Assembly: GCF_000371785.1 (NCBI RefSeq)
Contig: NZ_AQUI01000002.1
Location: forward strand, 590,590 to 654,589
Reading direction: 5' to 3'
DNA from: Actinopolyspora halophila DSM 43834
GTDB lineage: Bacteria > Actinomycetota > Actinomycetes > Mycobacteriales > Pseudonocardiaceae
Length of the DNA stretch: 64,000 nucleotides
Position numbers and translations under genes: made by a program
The notes under the pieces: model-generated
The model's database searches: none
What the model was told of the DNA's origin: nothing
Seen by the model: only the letters and a program-made list of their open reading frames with translations
Shown here: piece by piece, positions 16,281 to 24,566 of the stretch
How the letters are laid out: each line of letters begins with the position of its first letter
Numbering within the stretch: the first letter of the stretch is position 1

Positions 16281-17222
16281 ATGGTCACTCGTTCCGATGC
16301 CGAAGCTGCGCAGCAGCGCATCTCCGGCCACATCAGGCGTACCCCGGTGCTCGAGATCCCGCGGGGAAGCGTCGCCGGTGCGGCGAAGGTCTGGCTGAAG
16401 CTGGAGCAGTTGCAGCTCACCGGCTCGTTCAAGGCCCGGGGCGCGTTCAACCGCGTCCTGTCCGGGATCGCCGCCGGACAAGCCGACGACGTCGGCGTGG
16501 TGGCGGCCTCCGGTGGCAACGCCGGACTGGCCGTGGCGTGCGCGGCCACGCGGTGGAACCTGCCCGCACGGGTGTACGTGCCGGAAACCGCTCCCGAGGT
16601 GAAGGTGGCCAAGCTGGAGAAGCTCGGTGCGGAGGTGGTGCGCACCGGCCGGAAGTACGCGGAGGCCTACGCCGCCGCGGTGGCGGACGCGTCCGAGTCG
16701 GGCGCGCTGTTCTGCCACGCCTACGACCAGCCCGAGATCTGCGCGGGTCAGGGCACGCTCGGGCTGGAGCTTCTCGAACAGACCGGTGGGGAAGTGGACA
16801 CGATCCTGCTCGCCGTCGGAGGGGGAGGTTTGATGGCCGGTGTCGCCGCGGCCACCGAGTCGTCCGCCCGGGTGGTGGGCGTCGAACCCCGCACCATCCC
16901 GACCCTCGGTTCCGCCCTGGCAGCGGGTGAACCGGTCGAGGTGGACGTTTCCGGGGTGGCCGCCGACTCGCTCGGTGCTTCCAGGATCGGCGGCATCGCC
17001 CACGAGGTGGCCGTGCGTACCGGGGTGGAGTCGGTGCTGGTCGAGGACTCCGACATAGTCGCCGCCCGCGAGCACCTGTGGAGCGAGTACCGCGTCGTGG
17101 TCGAACACGGCACGGCGTCGGCGATGGCGGCGCTGTTGTCCGGTGCCTACCGGCCCTCCGCGGGCGAACGGGTGGCCGTGGTGCTGTGCGGGGCCAACAC
17201 CGACCTCACCGACCTGGGGTGA
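16281..17222 (+). CDS. PLP-dependent threonine/serine dehydratase family protein
   Basis: A 313-residue fold-type II PLP enzyme. The PLP lysine is K51 in TGSFKARGAF. ASGGNAGLA supplies the substrate/phosphate loop, and GGGGLMAG near 178 binds PLP phosphate. This length lacks a C-terminal ACT regulatory domain, so it is the short, non-allosteric catabolic type; it deaminates hydroxyamino acids to 2-oxoacids. A close relative acting on another hydroxyamino acid is possible. A second homologue lies at 46191-47171. Confidence 0.8.
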   Translation: MVTRSDAEAAQQRISGHIRRTPVLEIPRGSVAGAAKVWLKLEQLQLTGSFKARGAFNRVLSGIAAGQADDVGVVAASGGNAGLAVACAATRWNLPARVYVPETAPEVKVAKLEKLGAEVVRTGRKYAEAYAAAVADASESGALFCHAYDQPEICAGQGTLGLELLEQTGGEVDTILLAVGGGGLMAGVAAATESSARVVGVEPRTIPTLGSALAAGEPVEVDVSGVAADSLGASRIGGIAHEVAVRTGVESVLVEDSDIVAAREHLWSEYRVVVEHGTASAMAALLSGAYRPSAGERVAVVLCGANTDLTDLG

Positions 17223-17225
17223 TCC

Positions 17226-17242
17226 GCGCGGACTCGCCGCGC
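17226..17242. terminator. Small GC hairpin between convergent genes
   Basis: GCGCGG (17226-17231) pairs with CCGCGC (17237-17242) over a 5-base loop, in the 45-base gap between the convergent dehydratase and lyase genes. There is no T tract, so termination is only suggested by position. Confidence 0.3.
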
Positions 17243-17267
17243 CCGCGGGAACCGCGTCGCGCACCGG

Positions 17268-18440
17268 TCAAAGCCCCTCGGCCGCCGTGAGCACGTCGGA
17301 TACGAGGTCGGGGGCCTCCTCGATTCCCGCGGCCAGCCGGACCAGCCCCGGCGGGATGCCCGCCTCCGCGAGCTGCTGCTCGTCCAGCACCCCGGCCCAC
17401 ATGGCGCCGGGGTGCACGGCCAGGCTCTCGACCCCTCCGAGGCTCGCGGCTCGCTGCGGGTACCGCAGTCGTTCGATGAACGTGCTCGCCGCCGCGTAGC
17501 CATCGGTGAACTCGACGGCCAGCACCCCTCCGTAACCGCTCATCTGCTCGGCCGCGAGCGCGTGCTGCGGATGGCTCTCAAGACCGGGGTAGTGCACTGC
17601 GGTGACGCCCGGATGCGTCCGCAGCGCTTCCGCGAGGGCCTGGCCGTTGGCGTTGTGCCGCTCCATACGCAGCGGCAGCGTGCGCAGGCCGCGCAACAGC
17701 AGCCACGCGTCGAACGGACCGAGTGTCGCTCCGGTGACCACACCGGTCTCCCAGATGCGGTCCAGCAGTTCCGCCGGTCCGGCGACGGCTCCGGCGGAGA
17801 CGTCCGAGTGCCCGTTCAAGTACTTGGTGGCGCTGTGCAGCACCAGGTCGGCGCCGAGCTCCAGCGGCCGCTGGTTCACCGGTGTGGCGAAGGTGCTGTC
17901 GACCACCGTCCGCGCGTCGTGCGCGCGGGCCAGGTCCGTCACGGCCCGCAGGTCGGTGATCCGGAGTAGCGGGTTGCTGGGGGTTTCGAGCAGCACGAGC
18001 CTGGTGCGAGGGGTCATAGCCCGTGCGAATTCCTCCGGGTCCGTCTGGTCCACCTGGGTGGTGTGTATGCCCAGGCGGGGCAGCAGGTTCGTCAGCAGGG
18101 AGGCGGTGCCGCCGTACGTGCTGGTCTGCCCGATCACGTGGTCCCCGGCGGAGACCAGGCTGAGCACCGTCGTGGTGAGCGCGCCCATCCCCGATGCGGT
18201 GACCAGGGCGGTTTCGGCGTTTTCCAGTTCGGCCAGCACGGCTGCGACGTGCGCGTGGTCGGGATTGCCGTAGCGGGTGTAGAAGTCCTGGCCACGGGGT
18301 TCGACCGCGGCCGCCGCGAACGTCTGCTCGTCCGCGGAGTGGAAGGTCGCCGACTGGTGGATGGGCGGCACCACGGAACCGCTGTCCCGGGATGTTCCGC
18401 GGTCCGCGTGGACCGCGCGCGTCTGGTCCGGCTCGGACAC
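17268..18440 (-). CDS. Cys/Met metabolism PLP-dependent lyase (methionine or cystathionine gamma-lyase type)
   Basis: About 390 residues, fold-type I PLP enzyme. Signatures are YTRYGNPDHAHV near the N-terminus, TASGMGAL, VVDSTFATPVNQRP, and the PLP lysine in HSATKYLNGHSDVSAG (near residue 206). The family includes methionine gamma-lyase, cystathionine gamma-lyase and gamma-synthase. GTG 18440 is preferred since GGAGA lies just upstream; GTG 18476, twelve codons earlier, has no ribosome site. The gene is divergent from an Lrp/AsnC regulator, a common arrangement for amino-acid-inducible lyases, which favours a degradative role. Confidence 0.8.
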   Translation of the reverse strand: MSEPDQTRAVHADRGTSRDSGSVVPPIHQSATFHSADEQTFAAAAVEPRGQDFYTRYGNPDHAHVAAVLAELENAETALVTASGMGALTTTVLSLVSAGDHVIGQTSTYGGTASLLTNLLPRLGIHTTQVDQTDPEEFARAMTPRTRLVLLETPSNPLLRITDLRAVTDLARAHDARTVVDSTFATPVNQRPLELGADLVLHSATKYLNGHSDVSAGAVAGPAELLDRIWETGVVTGATLGPFDAWLLLRGLRTLPLRMERHNANGQALAEALRTHPGVTAVHYPGLESHPQHALAAEQMSGYGGVLAVEFTDGYAAASTFIERLRYPQRAASLGGVESLAVHPGAMWAGVLDEQQLAEAGIPPGLVRLAAGIEEAPDLVSDVLTAAEGL

Positions 18441-18623
18441 GGCTCTCCTGTTCTGTTGCGGGGAAGGTTCCGACACACCGGGCAGTGTGCGGTCGGGACC
18501 GTCGCGGGGTCAGCACGAGCGAGGGGATTTGGCAGTGCGTTGCGTCGCTCCCGGCAGTGGATTGCCGCCTATCATGGAATGGCGCAACAGGATGCCAAAA
18601 GCGGTGAGGTGGGGGTTCCGGGC

Positions 18624-19067
18624 ATGGACGATGTCGACAGGTCGATCCTGGAGGTGCTGGAGCGGGACGGCCGCATCAGCAACCAGGAGCTCGCCGAGCG
18701 GGTCGGGCTGTCGCCCTCGCCGTGCCTGCGGCGCGTCCGTCGCTTGGAGGAGTCCGGAATCATCCGCGGCTACCGGGCCGTTGTCGACCCCTCCGCGGTC
18801 GGACGGGGGCTTCGCGTCTTCGTCGGCGTCCGGCTGGAGCGGCACGCCAAGGAGGAGGTCCGCGAATTCGAGAGCCGGGTCGTGCTGCTGCCCGAAGTGG
18901 TCCGGTGCCATCACGTGACGGGCAACCACGACTACCTGCTCCACGTCGAGGTTCCCGACCTGCCCACCTACGAGACGTTCCACGCCGACAAGCTCGCCGA
19001 GCTTCCCGGCATCGTCGCGGTGACCAGCTACATCGCCATGAAGACACTTCCCGTGGGCGAGGGGTGA
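18624..19067 (+). CDS. Lrp/AsnC-family transcriptional regulator
   Basis: 147 residues. The N-terminal helix-turn-helix reads LERDGRISNQELAERVGLSP, followed by SPCLRRVRRLEESGII, and the C-terminal RAM effector domain is complete (HHVTGNHDYLLHVEV). Such proteins form octamers that sense amino acids. ATG 18624 follows a purine-rich GGTGGGGG; ATG 18579 is possible but lacks a site. It is transcribed away from the PLP lyase gene and probably controls it, sensing methionine or a related amino acid; this is inference from position. Confidence 0.85.
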   Translation: MDDVDRSILEVLERDGRISNQELAERVGLSPSPCLRRVRRLEESGIIRGYRAVVDPSAVGRGLRVFVGVRLERHAKEEVREFESRVVLLPEVVRCHHVTGNHDYLLHVEVPDLPTYETFHADKLAELPGIVAVTSYIAMKTLPVGEG

Positions 19068-19181
19068 GCCGGTCCCGCCGCACACCGGAGGCGGCCGTGC
19101 TCCCGGTACGGTGCCCGGTGGTGCTCGGGCAGCCCGGTGCCGGATCGAGCTTCGGACCCGCGCGGGGAACGCGGCTCAGTT

Positions 19182-19484
19182 CTAGGCAGCGAGGTGCTCG
19201 CCGACGGTCGCGGTGAACCGTCCGCCCGTGGCCGCGCGCTTCCGCGACTGATGGTTCGCGCAGTGGTCCCACTCACTCGTGGCCGACTGCTCCAGCAGCG
19301 CACCGGTCGCTTCGTCGAGCGCCAAGACGAACAACTCCTCGGTAATGGCCAATCCGAAAAGGACGGTACACAGCGCTGTGGAGCACCGGCCTTCTCGACC
19401 AGTGTCCGGTACTTGGCGGGTGTTCCACGCGGAGGACGATTCGTGTCCGTTCGGTTCCTGCGGGGGCTCGGAACGGGTGGTCAT
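19182..19484 (-). CDS. Small hypothetical protein
   Basis: 100 residues, start ATG 19484. The centre holds a short hydrophobic strand (TVLFGLAITEELFVLAL), and the C-terminus is basic with a HCANHQSRKRA motif. Third codon positions are GC-rich, as expected for a real gene here, but no family is recognised and no strong ribosome site is seen. It lies downstream of the membrane protein gene at 19606 on the same strand. Confidence 0.4.
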   Translation of the reverse strand: MTTRSEPPQEPNGHESSSAWNTRQVPDTGREGRCSTALCTVLFGLAITEELFVLALDEATGALLEQSATSEWDHCANHQSRKRAATGGRFTATVGEHLAA

Positions 19485-19605
19485 CGTGTGGAGCAGGCCG
19501 TCGAGGCGGCCAGAACCGGTGTCCGGCGTTTCGGGAGTGGCGCCGGCCGGGGCGTTGATCGGTTCCTTCCCCGGGAGTCGCGGTGGTGCAGCTTCGCAGC
19601 GGAAC

Positions 19606-20175
19606 TCAGACCCCGCGCGGGGCCTTGTCCGCCGCGAGCCGGATCTCGGCGGCGAGCTGCGGCACCGGCATCGCCACCGTGGTCTGCGAGATGTTGACCG
19701 GTGTGCCGGTCATCCTGGTGCTGGTGCGCAGCAGCAGGCCCTTGACTCCGGTCACGCGTCCGAGCACCTTGTCGGGGTCGACGAGCACGATGCTCAACAC
19801 GCGCTGGGTGCCGTCGGTGTCGGCCATGGCTCCGGCGATGTCGTGCCAGCCGATGAAGCCGACGCTGGTCAGCGAGGCGTGATCGCGCAGCCCGGCGTTG
19901 TCCAGCAGCACCACCGGTTTCGGCTTGAACAGTCGTAACGCTCCGTAGACCAGGAACGTTCCGAAGAACACGATCCCCGCGGCACCGAGCGCCAGGAAGA
20001 GTCCCGCCCGTGGAGCCGAGCGCATCGCGGTGACGGCCTCGTAGCACATGGTCAGTCCGAACAGGATGAACACCAGCGCACCCAGCGTCATCAGCACCAA
20101 ACGCGTCCGGTTCGGATAGACCGCCAGCAGGTACCCCGGCTCTCCGGGGCGCCCGGTTCGCTGGACCGTGCTCAT
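19606..20175 (-). CDS. Two-TM membrane protein, STM3941-like
   Basis: 189 residues starting at ATG 20175, with TCCTCCT on the plus strand (AGGAGGA in mRNA sense) just upstream. Two transmembrane helices (LVLMTLGALVFILFGLTM and LFLALGAAGIVFFGTFLVYG) are followed by a soluble domain of about 110 residues with alternating strands (PVVLLDNAGLRD, GFIGWHDIAGA). This resembles STM3941-type proteins with a PH-like cytoplasmic domain. The function of that family is unknown. Confidence 0.65.
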   Translation of the reverse strand: MSTVQRTGRPGEPGYLLAVYPNRTRLVLMTLGALVFILFGLTMCYEAVTAMRSAPRAGLFLALGAAGIVFFGTFLVYGALRLFKPKPVVLLDNAGLRDHASLTSVGFIGWHDIAGAMADTDGTQRVLSIVLVDPDKVLGRVTGVKGLLLRTSTRMTGTPVNISQTTVAMPVPQLAAEIRLAADKAPRGV

Positions 20176-20529
20176 CTGTTCCTCCTCGTCCGCCGTTTCT
20201 CGAGCCGGGTTCCGGCGTGTGGCTCGGCACTTCCGAAGCGCTGAGCCTGCCACCCTCGGAAGTGGGACGTTTCGGCCGGGAGCGTGAAACGCGTTTTCAC
20301 CCGGTCGTGTCCGAAGACACCCCGGTGATCCTCGGGGCGGGGAGGGGCCCGGCCGAGTACTGGAGAGTGTTCGAGGGGCTGTGATGTGGAGAGGCTCCGT
20401 GACCGTGTCGGTCGCGCTGTTCCGTGCTGGGAGCGCCGATCGGAGAGCACTCTGCGGTGGGCCGAATGAGCACAGCAAGACCGGAGGCGCTGATACGGCG
20501 TTTTTCCAGCGTCGTTTCCTTGTGCGGAG
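20176..20529. other. Intergenic stretch without visible gene
   Basis: The region lies between the toxin gene's 3' end and the start of the membrane protein gene, both on the minus strand. Short frames on either strand show no start site or motif. It presumably contains the promoter of the membrane protein gene. Confidence 0.4.
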
Positions 20530-20955
20530 TCACTGTCCCTCGGTCCAGTAACGCTGCAGCCGTGCTATCGCTTCGTCCTTGTTCATCGTGGCGATTTCGG
20601 AGTCCGCCAGCCCCACGCGATTGATCAGCAGGTGGACCAGGTCGGCAGGCAGCGTTTCGGCCTGCGGTTCGGGACCGCTACGTGGCGGTGGGTTCCCCTC
20701 GTGCACGCACGACCAGAACTGGGTTTCGTCGACTTCGAGCTGATCGCGGAGGATGTGTTGCCACAGGCCGGCCCCGTAGGTGCTTCGGTCGACCGGGTGG
20801 GAAATCCGCGTGCGCAGAATCCTGCCATCGTGGAGTGCGAGTTCGTAGGTGATGTGGTGGGTGCCGGTGCGGCCCCGAGCGTCCCGAACCCGATCCCAAT
20901 CTTCTGTCCGGCAGAACTGCTCGTGGTCCTGCCGGGTCGCGCGGGGGTGGTTCAC
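20530..20955 (-). CDS. Toxin of a type II toxin-antitoxin pair (putative translational repressor)
   Basis: 141 residues starting at GTG 20955, overlapping the antitoxin stop by 4 bases (GTGA). The sequence HHITYELALHDGRILRTRIS followed by HPVDRSTYGAGLWQHILRDQL is characteristic of actinobacterial proteins usually named cytotoxic translational repressor of a toxin-antitoxin system; the biochemical activity of this group is not firmly established. The C-terminal half (LVHLLINRVGLADSEIATM and after) appears to be a small helical domain. Antitoxin first, toxin second, with coupling, is the classical arrangement. Confidence 0.7.
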   Translation of the reverse strand: MNHPRATRQDHEQFCRTEDWDRVRDARGRTGTHHITYELALHDGRILRTRISHPVDRSTYGAGLWQHILRDQLEVDETQFWSCVHEGNPPPRSGPEPQAETLPADLVHLLINRVGLADSEIATMNKDEAIARLQRYWTEGQ

Positions 20956-21368
20956 CGCTTGGTACCAATCAGCCAGTCGCGAAGTTGTTCGTCGTCGCTG
21001 AAGCTCACGAGCTGGACCAAGCCCCAGTTCTCGCGGTGATTGGGCGCGTTCAGTAGCCGTTCCTGCCAGTCCGTGGCGTACTCGCGCAGCGCCGCGATCA
21101 TCTCGGTGATCGCCTCGTCGAACGTGGCGCCGTCCGCGGCCACCGGCAGGCCGGGGATGAACACCGACCAGCCCTCGCCCTCGGGAATCACTTGTGCCTG
21201 GGAAGGGGTGACCGACGCGAGGTAGGAGCGCAACCGTTCGGCATCGACCACCGCCGTGGTGGACGAGTCCCGACGTAGTGACGCTACGTGGCCACGCTCG
21301 GCCGCGTCGAGTAGATCCTTCAGGTGGGCCCGTGCTTCGGTATAGCTGTCGTAGTGCACAGCGGACAT
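20952..21368 (-). CDS. Antitoxin, Phd/YefM-like
   Basis: 138 residues starting at ATG 21368 behind GAGGAGGTCACT. The N-terminus (YTEARAHLKDLLDAAERGHV followed by RRDSSTTAVVDAERLRSYL) is the Phd/YefM-type DNA-binding fold that makes antitoxin monomers bind operator DNA. The remaining 80 residues hold a HicB-like patch (GEGWSVFIPGLPVAADGATF, DEAITEMIAALREYA) and should contact the toxin. It is translationally coupled to the toxin and likely represses its own promoter through the iterated repeats at 21411-21437. Confidence 0.75.
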   Translation of the reverse strand: MSAVHYDSYTEARAHLKDLLDAAERGHVASLRRDSSTTAVVDAERLRSYLASVTPSQAQVIPEGEGWSVFIPGLPVAADGATFDEAITEMIAALREYATDWQERLLNAPNHRENWGLVQLVSFSDDEQLRDWLIGTKR

Positions 21369-21410
21369 AGTGACCTCCTCGGCGGTTGCCATCATTCTTC
21401 CGCCGAACCT

Positions 21411-21437
21411 TAAGTACGTCAAGTACTTCAAGTACGG
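21411..21437 (-). promoter_or_regulatory. Iterated operator over the toxin-antitoxin promoter
   Basis: Three copies of AAGTAC occur at 9-base intervals (from 21412, 21421 and 21430). On the minus strand the same block supplies TTGACG, with AAGAAT 17 bases further, a plausible -35/-10 pair for the operon starting at 21368. Overlap of a tandem repeat with the -35 is typical for autoregulated antitoxin operons. Confidence 0.55.
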
Positions 21438-21673
21438 AGCAACTGTGCGTGTGCCTCGTGCTCGTCGGCACGGAGCCTTCGTGGAGGTCCGCGTCGGGAG
21501 AAAACCCGCCTGATCAGCAAGACCACTGTCTGCTGCCCGCCGAGCTCGGCGATCCGGCGGAGTTCTTCGAGACCTCGATGCGCGCCGCGCTCACCGGCTG
21601 GGCGGCGGGTTGAACGAGCGTCCCCGGGGTTCGCAGTTTTGCCTACCACTGGAAGGGACGCTGCGACACCGGT

Positions 21674-22309
21674 TCACCACGGCCCGGGGGTGGCGTCGCC
21701 GAGCAGCAGCGCGAAGCATCCGCCACCGACGAGCACTCCGGTCAGCGCGCCGCCGACGACCTGTGCGGGGGTGTGGTCCTCGACGGCCACGCGGGACCAG
21801 GACACGGCTGCCACCGCGACCGCCAGCAGCCACCAGAGCGCCCCGTAGGTCAGCGCCAGCACGACCGTGGCTCCGGCGGCCACGGCAGAGTGCATGGAGA
21901 CCTTCCAGAAGATCGTGATCGCTCCGGTGACGAACAGGCTCAGGATCATGCCGATGTCCAGTGCGACCAGCGGCCACGGAGCGTCGGCCGAGATCAGTAT
22001 GGCCAACCCGAGCAGGCTGAGCACGATCAGTGTGAGGAAGGGGATGAGCCGTCCGCGCCGGTCCCGGACGTGGTGCCCGTCCCACCGGCCTGTCCGGCTG
22101 CCCCAGACGACGACCCCCATCGGCAGCACGCTGCTGGTCAGCGCGACCACCGAGCTCCACAGGACGGTCGGGAGCACGGCCCCGGTGGCCCGCCAGGCCA
22201 CCGCCAGCGGCAGCACGACCACGATCACCGAGGGGGCCAGCGCCTCGCTCAGCAGGCGGGCCGTGGCCGTTCTCCAGTTCCGTCGCGGGCTCGAGGCGTG
22301 GGTGCTCAT
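21674..22309 (-). CDS. PAP2-family membrane phosphatase
   Basis: 211 residues with six hydrophobic segments. The phosphatase signature is KVSMHSAVAAG (central His) followed by SRVAVEDHTPAQVVGG (Arg and second His), the C2-C3 motifs of the type 2 phosphatidic acid phosphatase superfamily. The first KxxxxxxRP motif is not clear, as in many divergent members. It likely dephosphorylates a lipid phosphate on the outer face of the membrane. Start ATG 22309. Confidence 0.75.
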   Translation of the reverse strand: MSTHASSPRRNWRTATARLLSEALAPSVIVVVLPLAVAWRATGAVLPTVLWSSVVALTSSVLPMGVVVWGSRTGRWDGHHVRDRRGRLIPFLTLIVLSLLGLAILISADAPWPLVALDIGMILSLFVTGAITIFWKVSMHSAVAAGATVVLALTYGALWWLLAVAVAAVSWSRVAVEDHTPAQVVGGALTGVLVGGGCFALLLGDATPGPW

Positions 22310-22399
22310 GGCTTCCTTTGCCGGACCGGTGCTCTTTCGGACGTGGAACGTCGAAGCCTACCGGAGAACCGAGGGCGGGACTGTCCGCTACGTGGGAGT

Positions 22400-22589
22400 T
22401 CAGGCGAATCGGTCGGTCTTCAGGGCCGCCACGAAGGTCCGCCACTGCCGCTCGGGGGTGGTGAGGTAATCGGCCGCGCGGTCCTTTGGTGTCGCGCACG
22501 GCCGCCCCGCCGCCGGTCCGGCCGACCTCGACCCAGGCGCTCGTGTTGGCGCTGCGGCTGAACTTGCGCCTTCCCGTGGCGGTGTTCAC
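22400..22589 (-). pseudogene. DUF397 gene broken by a +1 frameshift
   Basis: From GTG 22589 the frame reads NTATGRRKFSRSANTSAWVE and VRDTK, a normal DUF397 start. An extra base near 22483-22484 (GTCC where GTC is expected on the plus strand) then shifts the frame. Removing it restores DRAADYLTTPERQWRTFVAA and a stop at 22400-22402, giving a 62-residue DUF397 protein of usual size. Either the gene is inactivated or this is a sequencing error. The start overlaps the stop of the preceding small gene by 4 bases. Confidence 0.75.
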
Positions 22590-22816
22590 GACTTCTCGCT
22601 TTCCCGCTTCTCGGCGTGTGCAGTCAGCGCGCCGATCGTGCGGCAGCTGAGCGCCCCGCACGGGATGTGCGGGATCGTCGTCTCCCCGGCGTACCGGCAC
22701 AACACCGTGCCCACGACGTGCCCCGCGCTCGCGACCAGCACCGTCACCGTGAGCGCGTGCCCCGCCGACGTCCAGGCCACCCGGAGCACGAGAACCGTCA
22801 GCACCACCCCGACCAC
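22586..22816 (-). CDS. Small membrane protein upstream of the DUF397 gene
   Basis: 76 residues: a hydrophobic N-terminal half (VVLTVLVLRVAWTSAGHALT and LVASAGHVVGTVL) and a cysteine-bearing C-terminal half (LCRYAGETTIPHIPCGALSC). It ends in a GTGA overlap with the DUF397 gene. GTG 22816 lacks a ribosome site, and an in-frame stop lies only five codons upstream, while hydrophobic codons continue to that stop. The gene may therefore be 5'-truncated or shifted as well. Family unknown. Confidence 0.45.
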   Translation of the reverse strand: MVGVVLTVLVLRVAWTSAGHALTVTVLVASAGHVVGTVLCRYAGETTIPHIPCGALSCRTIGALTAHAEKRESEKS

Positions 22817-23052
22817 GGCCAGCAGTGATCACGGAGAACCGGGACGCGCTTCCGGACCGAGCGGTCGAGCGAGTTTTCCCGAATCGCCGCGCACCGACGG
22901 GAACCGTTGCTAGTGTCCCCGGTCGTGGCACAGCGGAACAACCGAACGGTCGAGGAAAAAGTCCACTTAGGACGATCAATCGTGGCGGAGCCCGAACGCA
23001 TCGGCGACGTCGGCAGCGATTTCGGCGGTGAACCGAACGGGCTGGCGGCGTC

Positions 23053-24138
23053 GTGAAACCGGCCGACCGGTCCTTCCTGCTGCGCTTCCGCGAAGCCCCG
23101 GCCGCGCTGGAGCACGAGATCCGCACCACCGCCCGAGTGATCGGAGCGGTCTCGGTGGTGCTGGCCGTACTCACGGGAGCTCTCGTGCCCGTGCTGTGGG
23201 GCACGGCCAACTTCGTGCTGATGATGGAAACCCTGGGCGCCCTGGTACTGCTCCTCTCCGGGAGCATCCTGCTGGCAGCGCCCTCCTGTCTGGCACGTGG
23301 ATACCTGACCCTCGCGCTGACCGAGCAGATCCGGCGGATCACGCTGTTCTGCTGGATCCTGACCGTCGTGCTCGCGGTGTTCGTCCTGCTCGTCGTCCTC
23401 GTTCGGTTGGCCTCGTCGACGGAGAACTCGACCGCGGCTCTGATCCTCCTCCTGCTGCTCGCCGTGGCCTCGCCGGTGTCGGCCGGTTTCGGCCACTTCG
23501 GGACACGGCGGCTGTTCCCGCACCACCGGAACGCTCCAGCGACACCACACGCACCGGCGAGCTCCGGCACGGCCCCCGGGGGAGTCGTCGAGTTCCCGAA
23601 CTTCGTCAGCCTGTCCGCGCGGGAGACGCGCCGGTTGCGCAGGGCTTCCACCTGGTTGGGCGGCGTTTCCGTCGTGTTGTCCGGTGCGAACGCGCTCGCG
23701 CTGCCGGTGCTGGCCTACTGGCTGCCCACCGGCCCCTACTCGTTCACCTCCAGCGCGGTGCTCTACGCGGTCATGACGGCGATGATGGCGCTGTACAGCG
23801 CGATCATGGTGCTGACCGGGCGCGGCTGTGTGACCAGCGGTCGGCTGGACGTGCCGAAATCCACCGTCAGACGAGGGAGCCTGCTGACCCCGCTGATCTT
23901 GACCGTGATCATGGCGTTGTCCTGCTACGCGATGCTGACGGCGAACGTGGATCCGCCCTCCCCGGCCGCTCGTGGGGCGGGCGAGCACTCCGCGTCGGCC
24001 GTGTTCGGCTACATCACGCTGCTGTTCGTGGCGGTGCTCCTCGCGGGGGTCGACTACTCCGTGAGCCGTGCGCTGTTCCCATCCGCCGCCACCCTGCTGC
24101 GCAGGTTCGGTCCGCCGCCGCACTGGCCCCGGCGGTGA
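23053..24138 (+). CDS. Multi-pass membrane protein of unknown function
   Basis: 361 residues starting at GTG 23053. It contains about eight hydrophobic helices arranged as two similar halves, each of four helices: residues 25-155 and 200-345. A hydrophilic Pro/Ala-rich linker (HHRNAPATPHAPASS) lies between them. No transport or catalytic signature is visible. It is a single gene flanked by the DUF397 remnant and the GlsB-like gene. Confidence 0.6.
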   Translation: MKPADRSFLLRFREAPAALEHEIRTTARVIGAVSVVLAVLTGALVPVLWGTANFVLMMETLGALVLLLSGSILLAAPSCLARGYLTLALTEQIRRITLFCWILTVVLAVFVLLVVLVRLASSTENSTAALILLLLLAVASPVSAGFGHFGTRRLFPHHRNAPATPHAPASSGTAPGGVVEFPNFVSLSARETRRLRRASTWLGGVSVVLSGANALALPVLAYWLPTGPYSFTSSAVLYAVMTAMMALYSAIMVLTGRGCVTSGRLDVPKSTVRRGSLLTPLILTVIMALSCYAMLTANVDPPSPAARGAGEHSASAVFGYITLLFVAVLLAGVDYSVSRALFPSAATLLRRFGPPPHWPRR

Positions 24139-24254
24139 GCCGCCCGAGGGGCACGTCCGACACGCCGATGTGACGCGGATTTCCGTTTGAAACGCCGCTT
24201 TCTGGGGTAAAAGTCGTTCAGGTAGTAGCGCCGACCCACGAAACGGAGTTCACG

Positions 24255-24518
24255 GTGGGCATTCTCAGCTGGATCCTGTTCGGTCTGATCGCGGGAGCTG
24301 TGGCCAAGCTGATCCTGCCGGGCAAGGATCCGGGCGGAATCATCGTCACCATCATCATCGGCATACTCGGCGGATTGCTCGGCGGATGGATCGGTAGTTC
24401 CATCTTCGACTCGGGCGGTGTGTCCGGGTTCAACCTCGCCAGCTTCATCTGGGCCGTGATCGGCTCGCTGATACTGCTGCTCATCTACCGGCTGATCTTC
24501 CACCGCAGCCGGTCCTAA
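24255..24518 (+). CDS. GlsB/YeaQ/YmgE-family small membrane protein
   Basis: 87 residues starting at GTG 24255 after ACGGAG. Three hydrophobic segments carry the glycine-rich signature LPGKDPGGIIVTIIIGILGG. The family is named transglycosylase-associated and is often stress-inducible; its biochemical role is unclear. The gene ends just before a strong bidirectional terminator. Confidence 0.85.
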   Translation: MGILSWILFGLIAGAVAKLILPGKDPGGIIVTIIIGILGGLLGGWIGSSIFDSGGVSGFNLASFIWAVIGSLILLLIYRLIFHRSRS

Positions 24519-24525
24519 CCGGACT

Positions 24526-24556
24526 CGGTCGGGGCGGGGCTCCCCCGCCCCGACCG
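24526..24556. terminator. Perfect 14-bp hairpin, bidirectional terminator
   Basis: CGGTCGGGGCGGGG (24526-24539) pairs without mismatch with CCCCGCCCCGACCG (24543-24556) over a CTC loop. It fills the gap between the convergent GlsB-like and spermidine-synthase-like genes. There is no T tract, which is common in high-GC actinobacteria. Confidence 0.75.
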
Positions 24557-24566
24557 TCAGCGGTCG

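Noticed and set aside
21437-21613. Plus-strand frame ending ETSMRAALTGWAAG as a possible gene remnant
   Set aside because: It looks protein-like only over about 30 residues, has no start or family match, and may be chance; not strong enough to list.
21591-24123. Very long minus-strand frames across the PAP2, DUF397 and membrane genes
   Set aside because: Arg/Pro/Gly-rich composition and no motifs; they are shadows caused by high GC at third codon positions, and the true genes on either strand have clear homology.
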